NCBI GenBank assembly: GCA_021300055.1
Contig: JAJTHU010000045.1
Coordinates: forward strand, 1 to 26,551
Length of the DNA stretch: 26,551 nt
From: Nitrosomonadaceae bacterium
Lineage (GTDB): Bacteria > Pseudomonadota > Gammaproteobacteria > Burkholderiales > Usitatibacteraceae
Direction of reading: 5' to 3'
Shown here in pieces: positions 1-7,423 of this stretch (position 1 is the stretch's first letter; each line of letters starts with the position of its first letter). The position numbers and the translations under genes were made by a program. A model generated the notes under the pieces. That model did no database searches. It had not been told where the DNA came from and saw only the letters and a program-made list of their open reading frames with translations.

Positions 1-415
1 GCTCTGTCGCGAGCAAGTAGCGATGATGCGGATTGAGTCGGATGCCAAGTCGGCGGAATCCGTCCATCACCCGCGAGCGCTCTGCCAGCCACGCGGCGTG
101 CACACCATCGCCCGCGCGAAACAGATCGCAGCCGACAATGCGCTCGTGTGACTGCACAAGGTCGTAGCGATGGGTGGCGAGATGCTCAGAGACCGCGCGT
201 GCAAATCCGCGATCTCGACCAGTGGACGTCAGATAGCGCGGGTTCAGAATGACGTGATTGATGTCGGAGGTGGCCCCGTGCGGCCACTGACGCGTCAACA
301 CCGTGAGCCGGACCGATTTCTCGCGCAAGGCGGTCAACGCTGTTTGCACAAAGCGCTCGGCACCTCCGAACGGGTTGTACTTGGCGCGGATGAGCGCAAC
401 CGAAATCTCGGACAC
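1..415 (-). CDS. Family 4 glycosyltransferase, WaaG/RfaG-like, N-terminal part only
   Basis: The reading frame opens at a GTG (413-415) three bases after the stop of the upstream heptosyltransferase and stays open to the left edge, giving about 138 residues. It begins VSEISVALIRAKYNPFGGAE, the N-terminal strand and glycine-containing loop of GT-B glycosyltransferases. It then shows QSHERIVGCDLFRAGDGVHA, a stretch I associate with WaaG-like LPS core glycosyltransferases. The expected role is transfer of a sugar from a nucleotide donor to the LPS inner core at the cytoplasmic face of the inner membrane. The tight spacing to the heptosyltransferase suggests one operon and translational coupling. 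The C-terminal donor-binding domain is outside the window, so the donor sugar cannot be judged. Family call is fairly secure; exact enzyme is inferred. Confidence 0.8.
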   Translation of the reverse strand, partial: MSEISVALIRAKYNPFGGAERFVQTALTALREKSVRLTVLTRQWPHGATSDINHVILNPRYLTSTGRDRGFARAVSEHLATHRYDLVQSHERIVGCDLFRAGDGVHAAWLAERSRVMDGFRRLGIRLNPHHRYLLATE

Positions 416-418
416 GGC

Positions 419-1534
419 TTATGAGGGCGCGAGGATGTCGTTCACTGCGTCGCGCACTTGGCTGACCGGAAGTGTGACGAGGCAGTCGCTGACCTTTGAG
501 CCGCCGCAACCATCGTTGCCGCACGGACGGCACGAATGTTCGGGCCGCGTTGATGCCACAACACGAAACTTAACGCCCCATGGCCCCCAATGTTTTTCGC
601 CAGAGGGGCCAAACATCGCCACCGTGGGTGTCTGCATGGCGGCGGCGATGTGCATCGGCGCGGAGTCGACGCCAACAAAAGCGCGTGCGCGCGCAGTCAG
701 AGCGGCGAGTTCCTTGAGGCTCAGTGCGCCGGTCAGATCAACCACGGGCGCTTTGAGGTGCGTTTTGATCGCAGCAACCATTTCGCGCTCGTCAGCCGAA
801 GGGGCTGCAGTGAGTACTACACGATCGCCTTGCTTGCCCAACTGCAAAATCAGTTCGGCGAATTTCTCGGCTGGCCACGTCTTAAAGAACCAACGCGAGG
901 TCGGATGCATGTGGATGAAACGCTTTGCCTCGATCGCGTGAGTAGCCATCAGTTGGTCAACCTTCGCTTCAGCCGCTGCACCGGGGACGAGGACGAGACG
1001 CTTTTCCTCTTCGGTGGGGTGAATTCCAAGGCGTCTTAGTGCGTCGAGGTTTTGCTCGACCGTGTGGCGAAATGTCGTACGCGGCAAAGGAAAGGTGTGC
1101 GTGAAGCTTGCTCGCCACCAACCGGAGTTGCGCCCCTCGCTCATGCCAGTCGCGCGTGGTGCGACGGAAATCCTGGGCCCCAACAGGCGCGTCAACCACG
1201 CGCCACGTGGATGCTCGGTCAAATGGAAGACGATGTCGTATTCGCGGCGACGCAACGCAGCGACCAGCGCCCACTCAGCCTTTGCCTGGCCGATCAAGCC
1301 GAGTTGCTTCCACTCGCGGTCAATCGTATGCACTTGGGCCACTGAGGGGTGCTCGGTGAGCATTTCGCGCGTGTCGTGATAGACCAAGGCATCGAGCTCT
1401 GCGTGCGGCAGTCGATTCTTGAGTGTCTTGAATACAGGCGAGGAAAGCAATACGTCTCCCTGGTGGCGAAGCTTCACCACGAGGACGCGCTTGATGCTCG
1501 CAGGGTCAAATTGCAGCTGGTTCATGATGGTCAA
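419..1534 (-). CDS. waaQ: LPS core heptosyltransferase, WaaQ/RfaQ-like (GT9)
   Basis: About 370 residues, the usual size of ADP-heptose:LPS heptosyltransferases. The N-terminus (IKRVLVVKLRHQGDVLLSSP) is the typical GT9 opening strand and loop with the Gly-Asp pair. Near the C-terminus the GVDSAPMHIAAAMQTPTVAM and FGPSGEKHWGPW stretches match the ADP-heptose binding region. The family adds heptose to the LPS inner core at the inner membrane; the opening and C-terminal motifs look most like heptosyltransferase III (WaaQ). The frame opens at a TTG (1534), which has an AGG seven bases upstream; an ATG three codons later (1525) lacks a well-placed ribosome binding site, so the start is uncertain by nine bases. 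It precedes a WaaG-like gene in the same direction and is divergent from the tricorn protease. Confidence 0.87.
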   Translation of the reverse strand: MTIMNQLQFDPASIKRVLVVKLRHQGDVLLSSPVFKTLKNRLPHAELDALVYHDTREMLTEHPSVAQVHTIDREWKQLGLIGQAKAEWALVAALRRREYDIVFHLTEHPRGAWLTRLLGPRISVAPRATGMSEGRNSGWWRASFTHTFPLPRTTFRHTVEQNLDALRRLGIHPTEEEKRLVLVPGAAAEAKVDQLMATHAIEAKRFIHMHPTSRWFFKTWPAEKFAELILQLGKQGDRVVLTAAPSADEREMVAAIKTHLKAPVVDLTGALSLKELAALTARARAFVGVDSAPMHIAAAMQTPTVAMFGPSGEKHWGPWGVKFRVVASTRPEHSCRPCGNDGCGGSKVSDCLVTLPVSQVRDAVNDILAPS

Positions 1535-1651
1535 AGTTTGACCTACATTCTAGCTGTCCGTCGCATCAAGGCGCACTCTGTCACCTTTCGCTGCGTCGGG
1601 ACTGAGGAAGGACTGATAATTCGGTCTCCTGCCACGTTAAACCCATTGCTT

Positions 1652-4600
1652 ATGAAGCTAACTCGCTGTTTTCCGGCGCAAGGCGCCGCTTTTTCCATGA
1701 TTGTTGCTTGTGCCGCTTGGCCATTGTTTGCACTAGACGCTTCGGCGCTAGGGACGCAGGGCTACTACCGCCAGCCAGCGATTTCTGCCGAGCACATCGT
1801 TTTTGTGGCGGAGGGCGACTTGTGGCGTGTTGACATCAACGGTGGCAACGCCCAGCAGCTGACCACGAACCTCGCTGAGGAGACCTTTCCGCGTATCTCA
1901 CCCGATGGCAAGCTGGTCGCGTTCACGGCCCGCTATGAGGGCCCGGCCGAGGTCTACGTTATGCCCGTCAGCGGCGGCCTGCCGGCGCGACTGACCTACG
2001 ATGGCGACAGCAATGCACGCGTGCAAGGCTTCACCGCCGATGGCAAGGTCTTGTATTCGACTTCCCGCTGGAGTGGTAAGCCCGATCAGCGCATGTACGC
2101 GATCGATATCGCGACGCGCCGCACCGAGCCATTGCCGCTGTCCCAAGCGGCGGAAGGATGTTTCGTGGGGCGCGATTTCTACTTCACGCGTCTGCCGCTG
2201 TCCTCAGACAACGTCAAAAACTACCGCGGCGGCCTCGTGCAAAACATCTGGCGCGGCGCCAATTTATTAGGCGCCAATAACGAGGCGGTGCCCATGACCG
2301 CGGACTACGCGGGCATCAGCCGACAGCCCATGTGCGCTGCCAATCGCGTGTACTTTTTGTCTGACCGGGATGGCACGATGAACCTTTGGTCGATGAGCGT
2401 TAGCGGAGCAGACCTCAAACAGCACACGCGACATCGCGAGATTGATATCCGTAATGCGAACATCGCGGCCGATGGCGGGCGCATCAGCTACCAACGCGGC
2501 GCGGACATCCATGTCCTTGATGTCGCCGCAAATCAAGACCGTGTCGTGGATGTGAAGTTGGTTTCAGACCTCGAACACCAGCGTACACGTTGGGTCAAAA
2601 CGCCTTGGGACTTTGTTACCGATGTTGAGCCCTCCCCTACGGGCGATCGCGTGGCCATCACAGCACGCGGCGAAGTGTTCGTGTTCCCGGTGGGCAACGG
2701 TCGTCGCGTGAGCTTGCTTAACGACGCTTCAACTCGCGCGCGTGCAGCAACGTTCTCTTCTGATGGCCGCAGCGTGTTTGCGTTCACCGACGCGAGCGGT
2801 GAATTTGAATTGCAGCGATTGCCGGCGAACGGCGTCGGCAAGGCTAACGCGCTCACCAAGGGGGCCAAGGTGCTGCGCTTGGGTATCAGCGTTTCGCCAG
2901 ACGGCAAGACCGTTTTGCACCACGACATGGCGCGCAATCTGTACGCAACCGACCTTAGCTCCGGTGACACCCGCGTTATCGATCGCTCCTCATACACGGA
3001 CTACGCAAACATCGCATGGTCGCCCGATAGCCGCTATATCGTTATCGCCAAGGGCGGCAGCAATCAGTTTGAGCAACTGTGGCTCATCGAAATCGCCAGC
3101 GCCAAATCGACTCTGCTGACCTCAGCGCGCTACGATGCTCGTGACGCGGCCTTCTCGCCAGATGGCAAGTGGCTCTACTTCCTGTCGAACCGCAATTTGC
3201 AAACGGTGGTGAGCTCTCCTTGGGGTCAGCGCAATCCGCAGCCCTTCTTCGATCGCCAAGCGCGCATATATGCCTATGCGCTCGACCCTTCCACCCGCTG
3301 GCCATTTCAAGCGCGTAACGAGCTTGAGACGCCACAGGAACGATCGGCGGGTGCGGCGTCCACAGCAGCCGCAGCATCTAAGGCCGCAGACCCAGCCAAG
3401 CCTTCCGAGAGCAAGTCGGCAGAGGCGAAAGCCGCACCGCTCATGTTGGACGGTGTGCGGGATCGACTTTTTGAGGTGCCGGTTGCCGCGGGTAACTACC
3501 GCGATCTTTCAACGGATGGCAAGCGCCTCTACTTCGTCGTCAACGATCCCATCGAACGCAAGAGTTCTTTGCGCAGCGTTGCCATCGAAGCACCAAACCC
3601 CAATCCACCGACGGTAGATGTGTTCATCGAAGACATTCGTAGCTACCGCATGACACAAGACCGCAAGAAACTCTTGGTGCGTCGCCAGAACGAGCGGCAA
3701 AACGATCTGTGGGTGTTTGATACGGGCAAGTCAGCGCCCGCGCCAGCGGAGCAGGCGCGCTTTGCCGTGAATACGCGAGATTGGTTTATCGAACTCGACC
3801 CCAAACGCGAGTGGCGACAGATGTTTGACGATGCATGGCGTATGCACCGCGACTATTTCTATGATCCTGGTATGCATGGTGCTGATTGGGTTGCTGCCAA
3901 GAAGCGATACCAGCCTCTTCTGGCGCGCGTGACTGACCGCGCAGAAGTGAATGATCTGATCGCGCAGATGATTTCTGAAGTGCGCGCACTGCACAGCCAA
4001 GTCGTTCCGGGTGATTTGCGGATTGGCTCAGATACGATTGACGTCGCTGCACTCGGTATTGATGTGACGCGGGTTGCGGAGGGTTTCCGCATCGAACGCT
4101 TCATGCAAGGTGACCCCGAGCTTCTGGAAGAGCGCTCGCCACTCGCGCGCCCGGAAGTCGGCGCAAAAGTGGGCGACATCATCACTGCCATCAATGGCCG
4201 CGCTGCCAAAGACGCGGTATCGCTTGGCGAACTATTGCGGCAGCAAGCAGATCGCCAAGTGTTGGTGTCGCTTCAAACGGCTGCGGGCGGTAAGCGCGAC
4301 GTAATCGTCGTGCCGATTACGGCACTACGCGATCGAGCGCTACGCTACCTCACGTGGGAGCGCGAACGCGCTGATACCGTAGAGAAAGTCGGCGAGGGCA
4401 AGATCGGCTATCTGCATCTGCAAGCCATGGGTCCCGGCGATATCGCGCGTTGGGCGCGCGAGTTTTTCCCGGTGTACCAGCGCGATGGCTTGATTATCGA
4501 TTTGCGCAACAACAATGGCGGCAATATCGACTCGTGGATTATTCAGACGCTCCAGCGTCGCGCGTGGCACTTCTTCCAGCGTCGCTACGGCGAAAGATAC

Positions 4601-5017
4601 GATGTAAACCAGCAACTCGCATTCCGTGGGCACGTCGTCGCGATCATTGATGCCAACACCTATTCCGACGGCGAAACCCTTGCTCAAGGATTGCGCCGAC
4701 TCGGTATCGCCACGTTGGTGGGCACCACAACGGCAGGCGCAGGTATCTGGCTCTCAGACCAGAATAGTCTGCGCGATGGTGGACGTGCGCGTGCCGCTAA
4801 CTTCGGTACATTCGTCGATAGCAAGGGCGAACGGGCTTGGATTACTGAGGGTGCAGGCGTTGCGCCCGACGTGCGCGTCGATAACTTGCCGGTGACCACT
4901 TATCGCGGAAGTGACGCACAGCTGGAGCGCGCCATTGCGATCTTGAAAGAAAAAATCGCCAAGGAACCCGTTGTTGAGCCTCAGATGCCGGCGTTTCCTC
5001 GGCCAGCAACCAAGTAG
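1652..5017 (+). CDS. Exported tricorn-type serine protease (peptidase family S41)
   Basis: I place the start at ATG 1652 because the next residues (MKLTRCFPAQGAAFSMIVAC...) form an export signal, while the open frame upstream to 1349 only mirrors the heptosyltransferase on the other strand. The product is about 1121 residues, close to archaeal tricorn (about 1070). Order of parts: signal peptide (1-32); two WD/PD40-like propellers with repeated SPDGK motifs (about 40-650), interrupted by an Ala/Lys/Ser-rich linker near 560-595; the C1 helical domain with ALHSQV (His781); a PDZ domain (about 828-880); and the C2 catalytic domain with DLRNNNGGN, YSDGE (Ser1005-Asp1006) and TEGAGVAPDV (Glu1066). 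By analogy to tricorn, His781, Ser1005 and Glu1066 are the likely catalytic residues. It probably degrades peptides in the periplasm. It stands alone between LPS genes and an araC-type regulator; no partner factor genes are visible. Confidence 0.88.
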   Translation: MKLTRCFPAQGAAFSMIVACAAWPLFALDASALGTQGYYRQPAISAEHIVFVAEGDLWRVDINGGNAQQLTTNLAEETFPRISPDGKLVAFTARYEGPAEVYVMPVSGGLPARLTYDGDSNARVQGFTADGKVLYSTSRWSGKPDQRMYAIDIATRRTEPLPLSQAAEGCFVGRDFYFTRLPLSSDNVKNYRGGLVQNIWRGANLLGANNEAVPMTADYAGISRQPMCAANRVYFLSDRDGTMNLWSMSVSGADLKQHTRHREIDIRNANIAADGGRISYQRGADIHVLDVAANQDRVVDVKLVSDLEHQRTRWVKTPWDFVTDVEPSPTGDRVAITARGEVFVFPVGNGRRVSLLNDASTRARAATFSSDGRSVFAFTDASGEFELQRLPANGVGKANALTKGAKVLRLGISVSPDGKTVLHHDMARNLYATDLSSGDTRVIDRSSYTDYANIAWSPDSRYIVIAKGGSNQFEQLWLIEIASAKSTLLTSARYDARDAAFSPDGKWLYFLSNRNLQTVVSSPWGQRNPQPFFDRQARIYAYALDPSTRWPFQARNELETPQERSAGAASTAAAASKAADPAKPSESKSAEAKAAPLMLDGVRDRLFEVPVAAGNYRDLSTDGKRLYFVVNDPIERKSSLRSVAIEAPNPNPPTVDVFIEDIRSYRMTQDRKKLLVRRQNERQNDLWVFDTGKSAPAPAEQARFAVNTRDWFIELDPKREWRQMFDDAWRMHRDYFYDPGMHGADWVAAKKRYQPLLARVTDRAEVNDLIAQMISEVRALHSQVVPGDLRIGSDTIDVAALGIDVTRVAEGFRIERFMQGDPELLEERSPLARPEVGAKVGDIITAINGRAAKDAVSLGELLRQQADRQVLVSLQTAAGGKRDVIVVPITALRDRALRYLTWERERADTVEKVGEGKIGYLHLQAMGPGDIARWAREFFPVYQRDGLIIDLRNNNGGNIDSWIIQTLQRRAWHFFQRRYGERYDVNQQLAFRGHVVAIIDANTYSDGETLAQGLRRLGIATLVGTTTAGAGIWLSDQNSLRDGGRARAANFGTFVDSKGERAWITEGAGVAPDVRVDNLPVTTYRGSDAQLERAIAILKEKIAKEPVVEPQMPAFPRPATK

Positions 5018-5021
5018 CAAA

Positions 5022-5066
5022 CTCGCCTATCGGCGAGGCGTTTCGGGCATTTATGGCTGAAACGCC
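5022..5066. terminator. Candidate bidirectional terminator hairpins between convergent genes
   Basis: Two alternative inverted repeats lie in the convergent gap after the tricorn gene. CTCGCC (5022-5027) pairs with GGCGAG (5032-5037) around a four-base loop. GGCGTTTC (5037-5044) pairs with GAAACGCC (5059-5066) around a 14-base loop. Neither is followed by a long T run, so intrinsic termination would be weak. The position is right for stopping both transcripts, but function is inferred. Confidence 0.4.
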
Positions 5067-5103
5067 GAGCCACACGGACACTTTGCCTCGGCGGCGGGTG
5101 GCC

Positions 5104-5880
5104 TCAGCGGTGAATGATTAAGCGCTCGCGGCGTCGGAACAAAAACTCTGGCGCCACCCCGAGCAGCGAGCGTACCGTGCGTGAGAGGTGCGCGGAGTCG
5201 GCAAAGCCTGCCGTAATCGCCGACGCAGTGAGCGACTGACCCGCCAGCGCTGCATCAAGCGCGGCACGCATCTTTAGCCAAAGCACGTAGCGCCGAACCG
5301 GCACGCCAACTTGCTCTTTGAAAACGTGCGCGAACCGGGAAGCTGAGAGGTGTACCCTTGCCGCGAGGTTTTCGATCGATTCGTACGCAGTGGGATCAGC
5401 GCGCAAGAAAGCGAGTGCCTGCAGAACGCGTATGTCGTTCACGGGTTCGCGCTCGCTAGCGAAGGAGGCTAGCCCAAACACGCCTGCGAGCAGGCGATCT
5501 GCTTCATCAAGGCTGGTATCGACCATGTAAAGCTTCGACAATTGGTTGGCTCGCGCCCGATCACAGCGAAAGCCACGTGCTTGGCCGGTGTCGAGGCCGC
5601 TGGTTGCACGAAGAAAACTTGCGCTCTCAGGCTCCCAGTACAACGCCGCGATTAGCGTGTTGGCGACGTCGGTGCGGAAGTCGGTTTCCGAAGGAACGAA
5701 AACGACCTCGTTCTCAATCTGTGCGCCGCTCCCAAGCGTCACACGCAGGGCCCCTTTCTCCGCTACTAGCCAAGTCGCAGCGTGATTTCGGTGCATGCTG
5801 GTTGCCGTGCTTGGCCCGAGGTATAAAAAGCGATCTGGCCAAACGTAGAGATGTATCTGCTGCTCATCGGGAGTCGCCAT
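5104..5880 (-). CDS. AraC-family transcriptional regulator
   Basis: 258 residues with the AraC layout. The N-terminal half (about 1-140) resembles a small effector-sensing or cupin-like domain. The C-terminal part carries two helix-turn-helix units: the first around AARVHLSASRFAHVFKEQVG and the second around ITAGFADSAHLSRTVRSLLG, ending in APEFLFRRR. The spacing and the GFADSAHLSR motif are typical of AraC/XylS DNA-binding domains. The ligand is not evident. It is divergent from a small membrane protein gene, and the 147-bp gap holds three copies of GTTCAA at a 21-bp period, the spacing AraC-type proteins use to bind one face of the helix. It therefore likely controls that gene and possibly itself, since GTTCAA read on its own strand is TTGAAC. 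Confidence 0.88.
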   Translation of the reverse strand: MATPDEQQIHLYVWPDRFLYLGPSTATSMHRNHAATWLVAEKGALRVTLGSGAQIENEVVFVPSETDFRTDVANTLIAALYWEPESASFLRATSGLDTGQARGFRCDRARANQLSKLYMVDTSLDEADRLLAGVFGLASFASEREPVNDIRVLQALAFLRADPTAYESIENLAARVHLSASRFAHVFKEQVGVPVRRYVLWLKMRAALDAALAGQSLTASAITAGFADSAHLSRTVRSLLGVAPEFLFRRRERLIIHR

Positions 5881-5905
5881 AAACGGGAGATCAGGTTAGC
5901 AGTTC

Positions 5906-5958
5906 GTTTGTTCAACAAGTCAGCAGGTTTGTTCAACGACACGACAAGAAAGTTCAAG
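5906..5958 (+). promoter_or_regulatory. Three direct repeats at 21-bp period, likely AraC-type operator
   Basis: GTTTGTTCAAC occurs at 5906-5916 and again, identical, at 5927-5937. A third, weaker copy (GAAAGTTCAAG, 7 of 11 matches) sits at 5948-5958. The GTTCAA core starts at 5910, 5931 and 5952, exactly 21 bp apart, about two helical turns. This is the half-site spacing known for AraC itself. The last copy ends six bases before the candidate -35 of the small gene at 6028, as expected for an activator touching RNA polymerase. Binding by the adjacent regulator is inferred. Confidence 0.68.
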
Positions 5959-5962
5959 GGTA

Positions 5963-5991
5963 TTGCGGGTCAGCTCCCAATACTGTTTATG
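5963..5991 (+). promoter_or_regulatory. Candidate promoter of the small membrane protein gene
   Basis: TTGCGG (5963-5968) and TTTATG (5986-5991) are separated by 17 bp. Both depart from consensus, which suits an activator-dependent promoter. It lies directly downstream of the third GTTCAA repeat. A 6-bp inverted repeat (GCGCTC 5991-5996, GAGCGC 6002-6007) follows and would lie at or near the transcript start, so it could be a small leader hairpin or a second protein site. Assigned by pattern only. Confidence 0.4.
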
Positions 5992-6027
5992 CGCTCACAC
6001 CGAGCGCATTGTTGGGAAGGAAATATC

Positions 6028-6165
6028 ATGAGCAACATTTCTGTCACCCGTGGCAATGCGGATATGAACAGCCGTCGTCTCGCCGCCGCACTGGCGATTT
6101 CACTGCTAGTGCTGCTGACTGGGGTTGCAACCTCGCTGCTGAGCGCATTCCGCGCCGTGGCGTAG
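6028..6165 (+). CDS. 45-residue single-helix membrane protein, unknown function
   Basis: ATG 6028 is preceded by GGAAGGAAATATC, a strong ribosome binding site at good distance, which is the main reason for believing this short gene. The product reads MSNISVTRGNADMNSRRLAA and then a hydrophobic run of about 20 residues (roughly 20-40, ALAISLLVLLTGVATSLLSA), ending FRAVA. Two arginines just before the helix suggest the N-terminus stays in the cytoplasm. It is too short for a domain call and I do not recognise it. It could be a small regulatory membrane peptide. Its divergence from the AraC-type regulator and the operator-like repeats upstream suggest it is the regulator's target. A type I toxin is possible by size, but no antisense RNA signal was identified. 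Confidence 0.6.
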   Translation: MSNISVTRGNADMNSRRLAAALAISLLVLLTGVATSLLSAFRAVA

Positions 6166-6180
6166 CGCTTCGGCGCGACG
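6161..6180. terminator. UUCG-loop hairpin at the stop codon of the small gene
   Basis: GCGC-TTCG-GCGC (6165-6176) forms a hairpin with the very stable UUCG tetraloop. Three outer pairs (6161-6163 with 6178-6180) extend it past one mismatch. It overlaps the TAG of the small gene. No T run follows, so it may protect the 3' end or slow polymerase rather than terminate by itself. Confidence 0.4.
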
Positions 6181-6244
6181 AGGTCGAGCAGCCTGGCGCT
6201 TAGCGGGGAGTGCAGCGACGCCTGCTGGGCGCCGATCCTGAGTG

Positions 6245-7384
6245 TTACTTGACGATTTCGAGATGCTCGAGGCCCGACGCGAGGTCTTTGTCTTTTGCAG
6301 ACTTGCCTTCGAGCTTGATCTTCAAGCGCAGGTCGTTCAGCGAATCAGCGTTGCGTAGCGCATCCTCATACGAAATCATGTCCGCTTCGTAAAGATCGAA
6401 CAGCGCTTGGTCGAACGTCTGCATGCCGATCTCGCGCGAGCGTTTCATGACTTCCTTGATCTCGTGCACCTCGCCTTTGAAGATCAAGTCTTGCACCAGC
6501 GGAGAGTTGAGCAAGATTTCGATCGCGGCGACACGTCCTTTGCCCTCTTTCTTTGGAATGAGGCGCTGCGAAATAAAGGCCTTGAGGTTCAGCGACAGAT
6601 CCATGAGCAACTGGTGGCGCCGCTCTTCCGGGAAGAAGTTGATGATGCGATCCAGCGCTTGGTTGGTCGAGTTGGCGTGCAACGTCGACATGCAAAGGTG
6701 GCCCGTCTCAGCAAACGCAATCGCGTAATCCATCGTTTCGCGGTCACGAATCTCACCGATTAGGATGACATCGGGGGCTTGGCGGAGTGTGTTCTTCAGT
6801 GCGGCGAACCAGTTGTCCGTGTCCACACCGACTTCACGCTGCGTGATTACGCAGTTCTTGTGATCGTGCACATATTCAACTGGGTCTTCGATCGTAATGA
6901 TGTGCCCGTAGCTGTTCTCGTTACGGTAGCCGATCATCGCCGCAAGCGTCGTCGATTTACCAGAGCCAGTGCCGCCGACCAAAATCACCAAACCGCGTTT
7001 GGTCATGCATACATCTTTCAGCACGACCGGAAGATTCAAGTCCTCAAACTTAGGGATCGTCGTGGTGATGGTACGCAGCACTAGGCCGATGCGGCCCTGC
7101 TGCACGAAGGCATTGACGCGAAAACGCCCAATACCCGTCGGCGCGATCGCAAAATTGCACTCTTTCGTGGCTTCAAATTCGGCGGTCTGCTTGTCGGTCA
7201 TGATCGACCGCGCGATTTCGCCTGTATGCACTGGCGAGAGGCTGCTTTGTGACACCGGCGTCATCTTGCCGTCGATTTTCATCGCGGGCGGGAAGCCAGC
7301 GGTCAAAAACAAGTCCGACGCTTTTTTGGCGATCATCGCCCGTAGCAACTCGTGTACAAATTTCAGCGCCTGTTCGCGTTCCAT
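6245..7384 (-). CDS. pilU: Type IV pilus retraction ATPase PilU
   Basis: 379 residues, the usual PilU length. After an N-terminal PAS-like region (DLFLTAGFPPAMKIDGK) come the RecA-like ATPase motifs. These are Walker A GGTGSGKSTTLAA, the Walker B region APDVILIGEIRDRETM and the His box ETGHLCMSTLHANSTNQALD. The C-terminal end is long and charged (KDKDLASGLEHLEIVK), as in PilU rather than PilT. The family forms hexamers at the inner-membrane base of the type IV pilus and works with PilT to retract pili for twitching, DNA uptake or surface sensing. It lies 39 bp downstream of pilT in the same direction, the usual order, and is probably cotranscribed with it. No key residue looks missing. Confidence 0.96.
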   Translation of the reverse strand: MEREQALKFVHELLRAMIAKKASDLFLTAGFPPAMKIDGKMTPVSQSSLSPVHTGEIARSIMTDKQTAEFEATKECNFAIAPTGIGRFRVNAFVQQGRIGLVLRTITTTIPKFEDLNLPVVLKDVCMTKRGLVILVGGTGSGKSTTLAAMIGYRNENSYGHIITIEDPVEYVHDHKNCVITQREVGVDTDNWFAALKNTLRQAPDVILIGEIRDRETMDYAIAFAETGHLCMSTLHANSTNQALDRIINFFPEERRHQLLMDLSLNLKAFISQRLIPKKEGKGRVAAIEILLNSPLVQDLIFKGEVHEIKEVMKRSREIGMQTFDQALFDLYEADMISYEDALRNADSLNDLRLKIKLEGKSAKDKDLASGLEHLEIVK

Positions 7385-7423
7385 GCTTACCCCTGCTGAG
7401 GCCGCCGTGCGGCCCCGTGCCGA

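Noticed and set aside
1615..1620. GATAAT as -10 of the tricorn gene promoter
   Set aside because: No acceptable -35 at 16-18 bp; left out of the feature list.
1349..1651. N-terminal extension of the tricorn gene to a GTG at 1349
   Set aside because: It is antisense to the heptosyltransferase and precedes an obvious signal peptide starting at 1652.
6028..6165. Type I toxin interpretation of the small membrane protein
   Set aside because: Size and single helix fit, but no antisense promoter or RNA was identified and an AraC-linked operator fits better.
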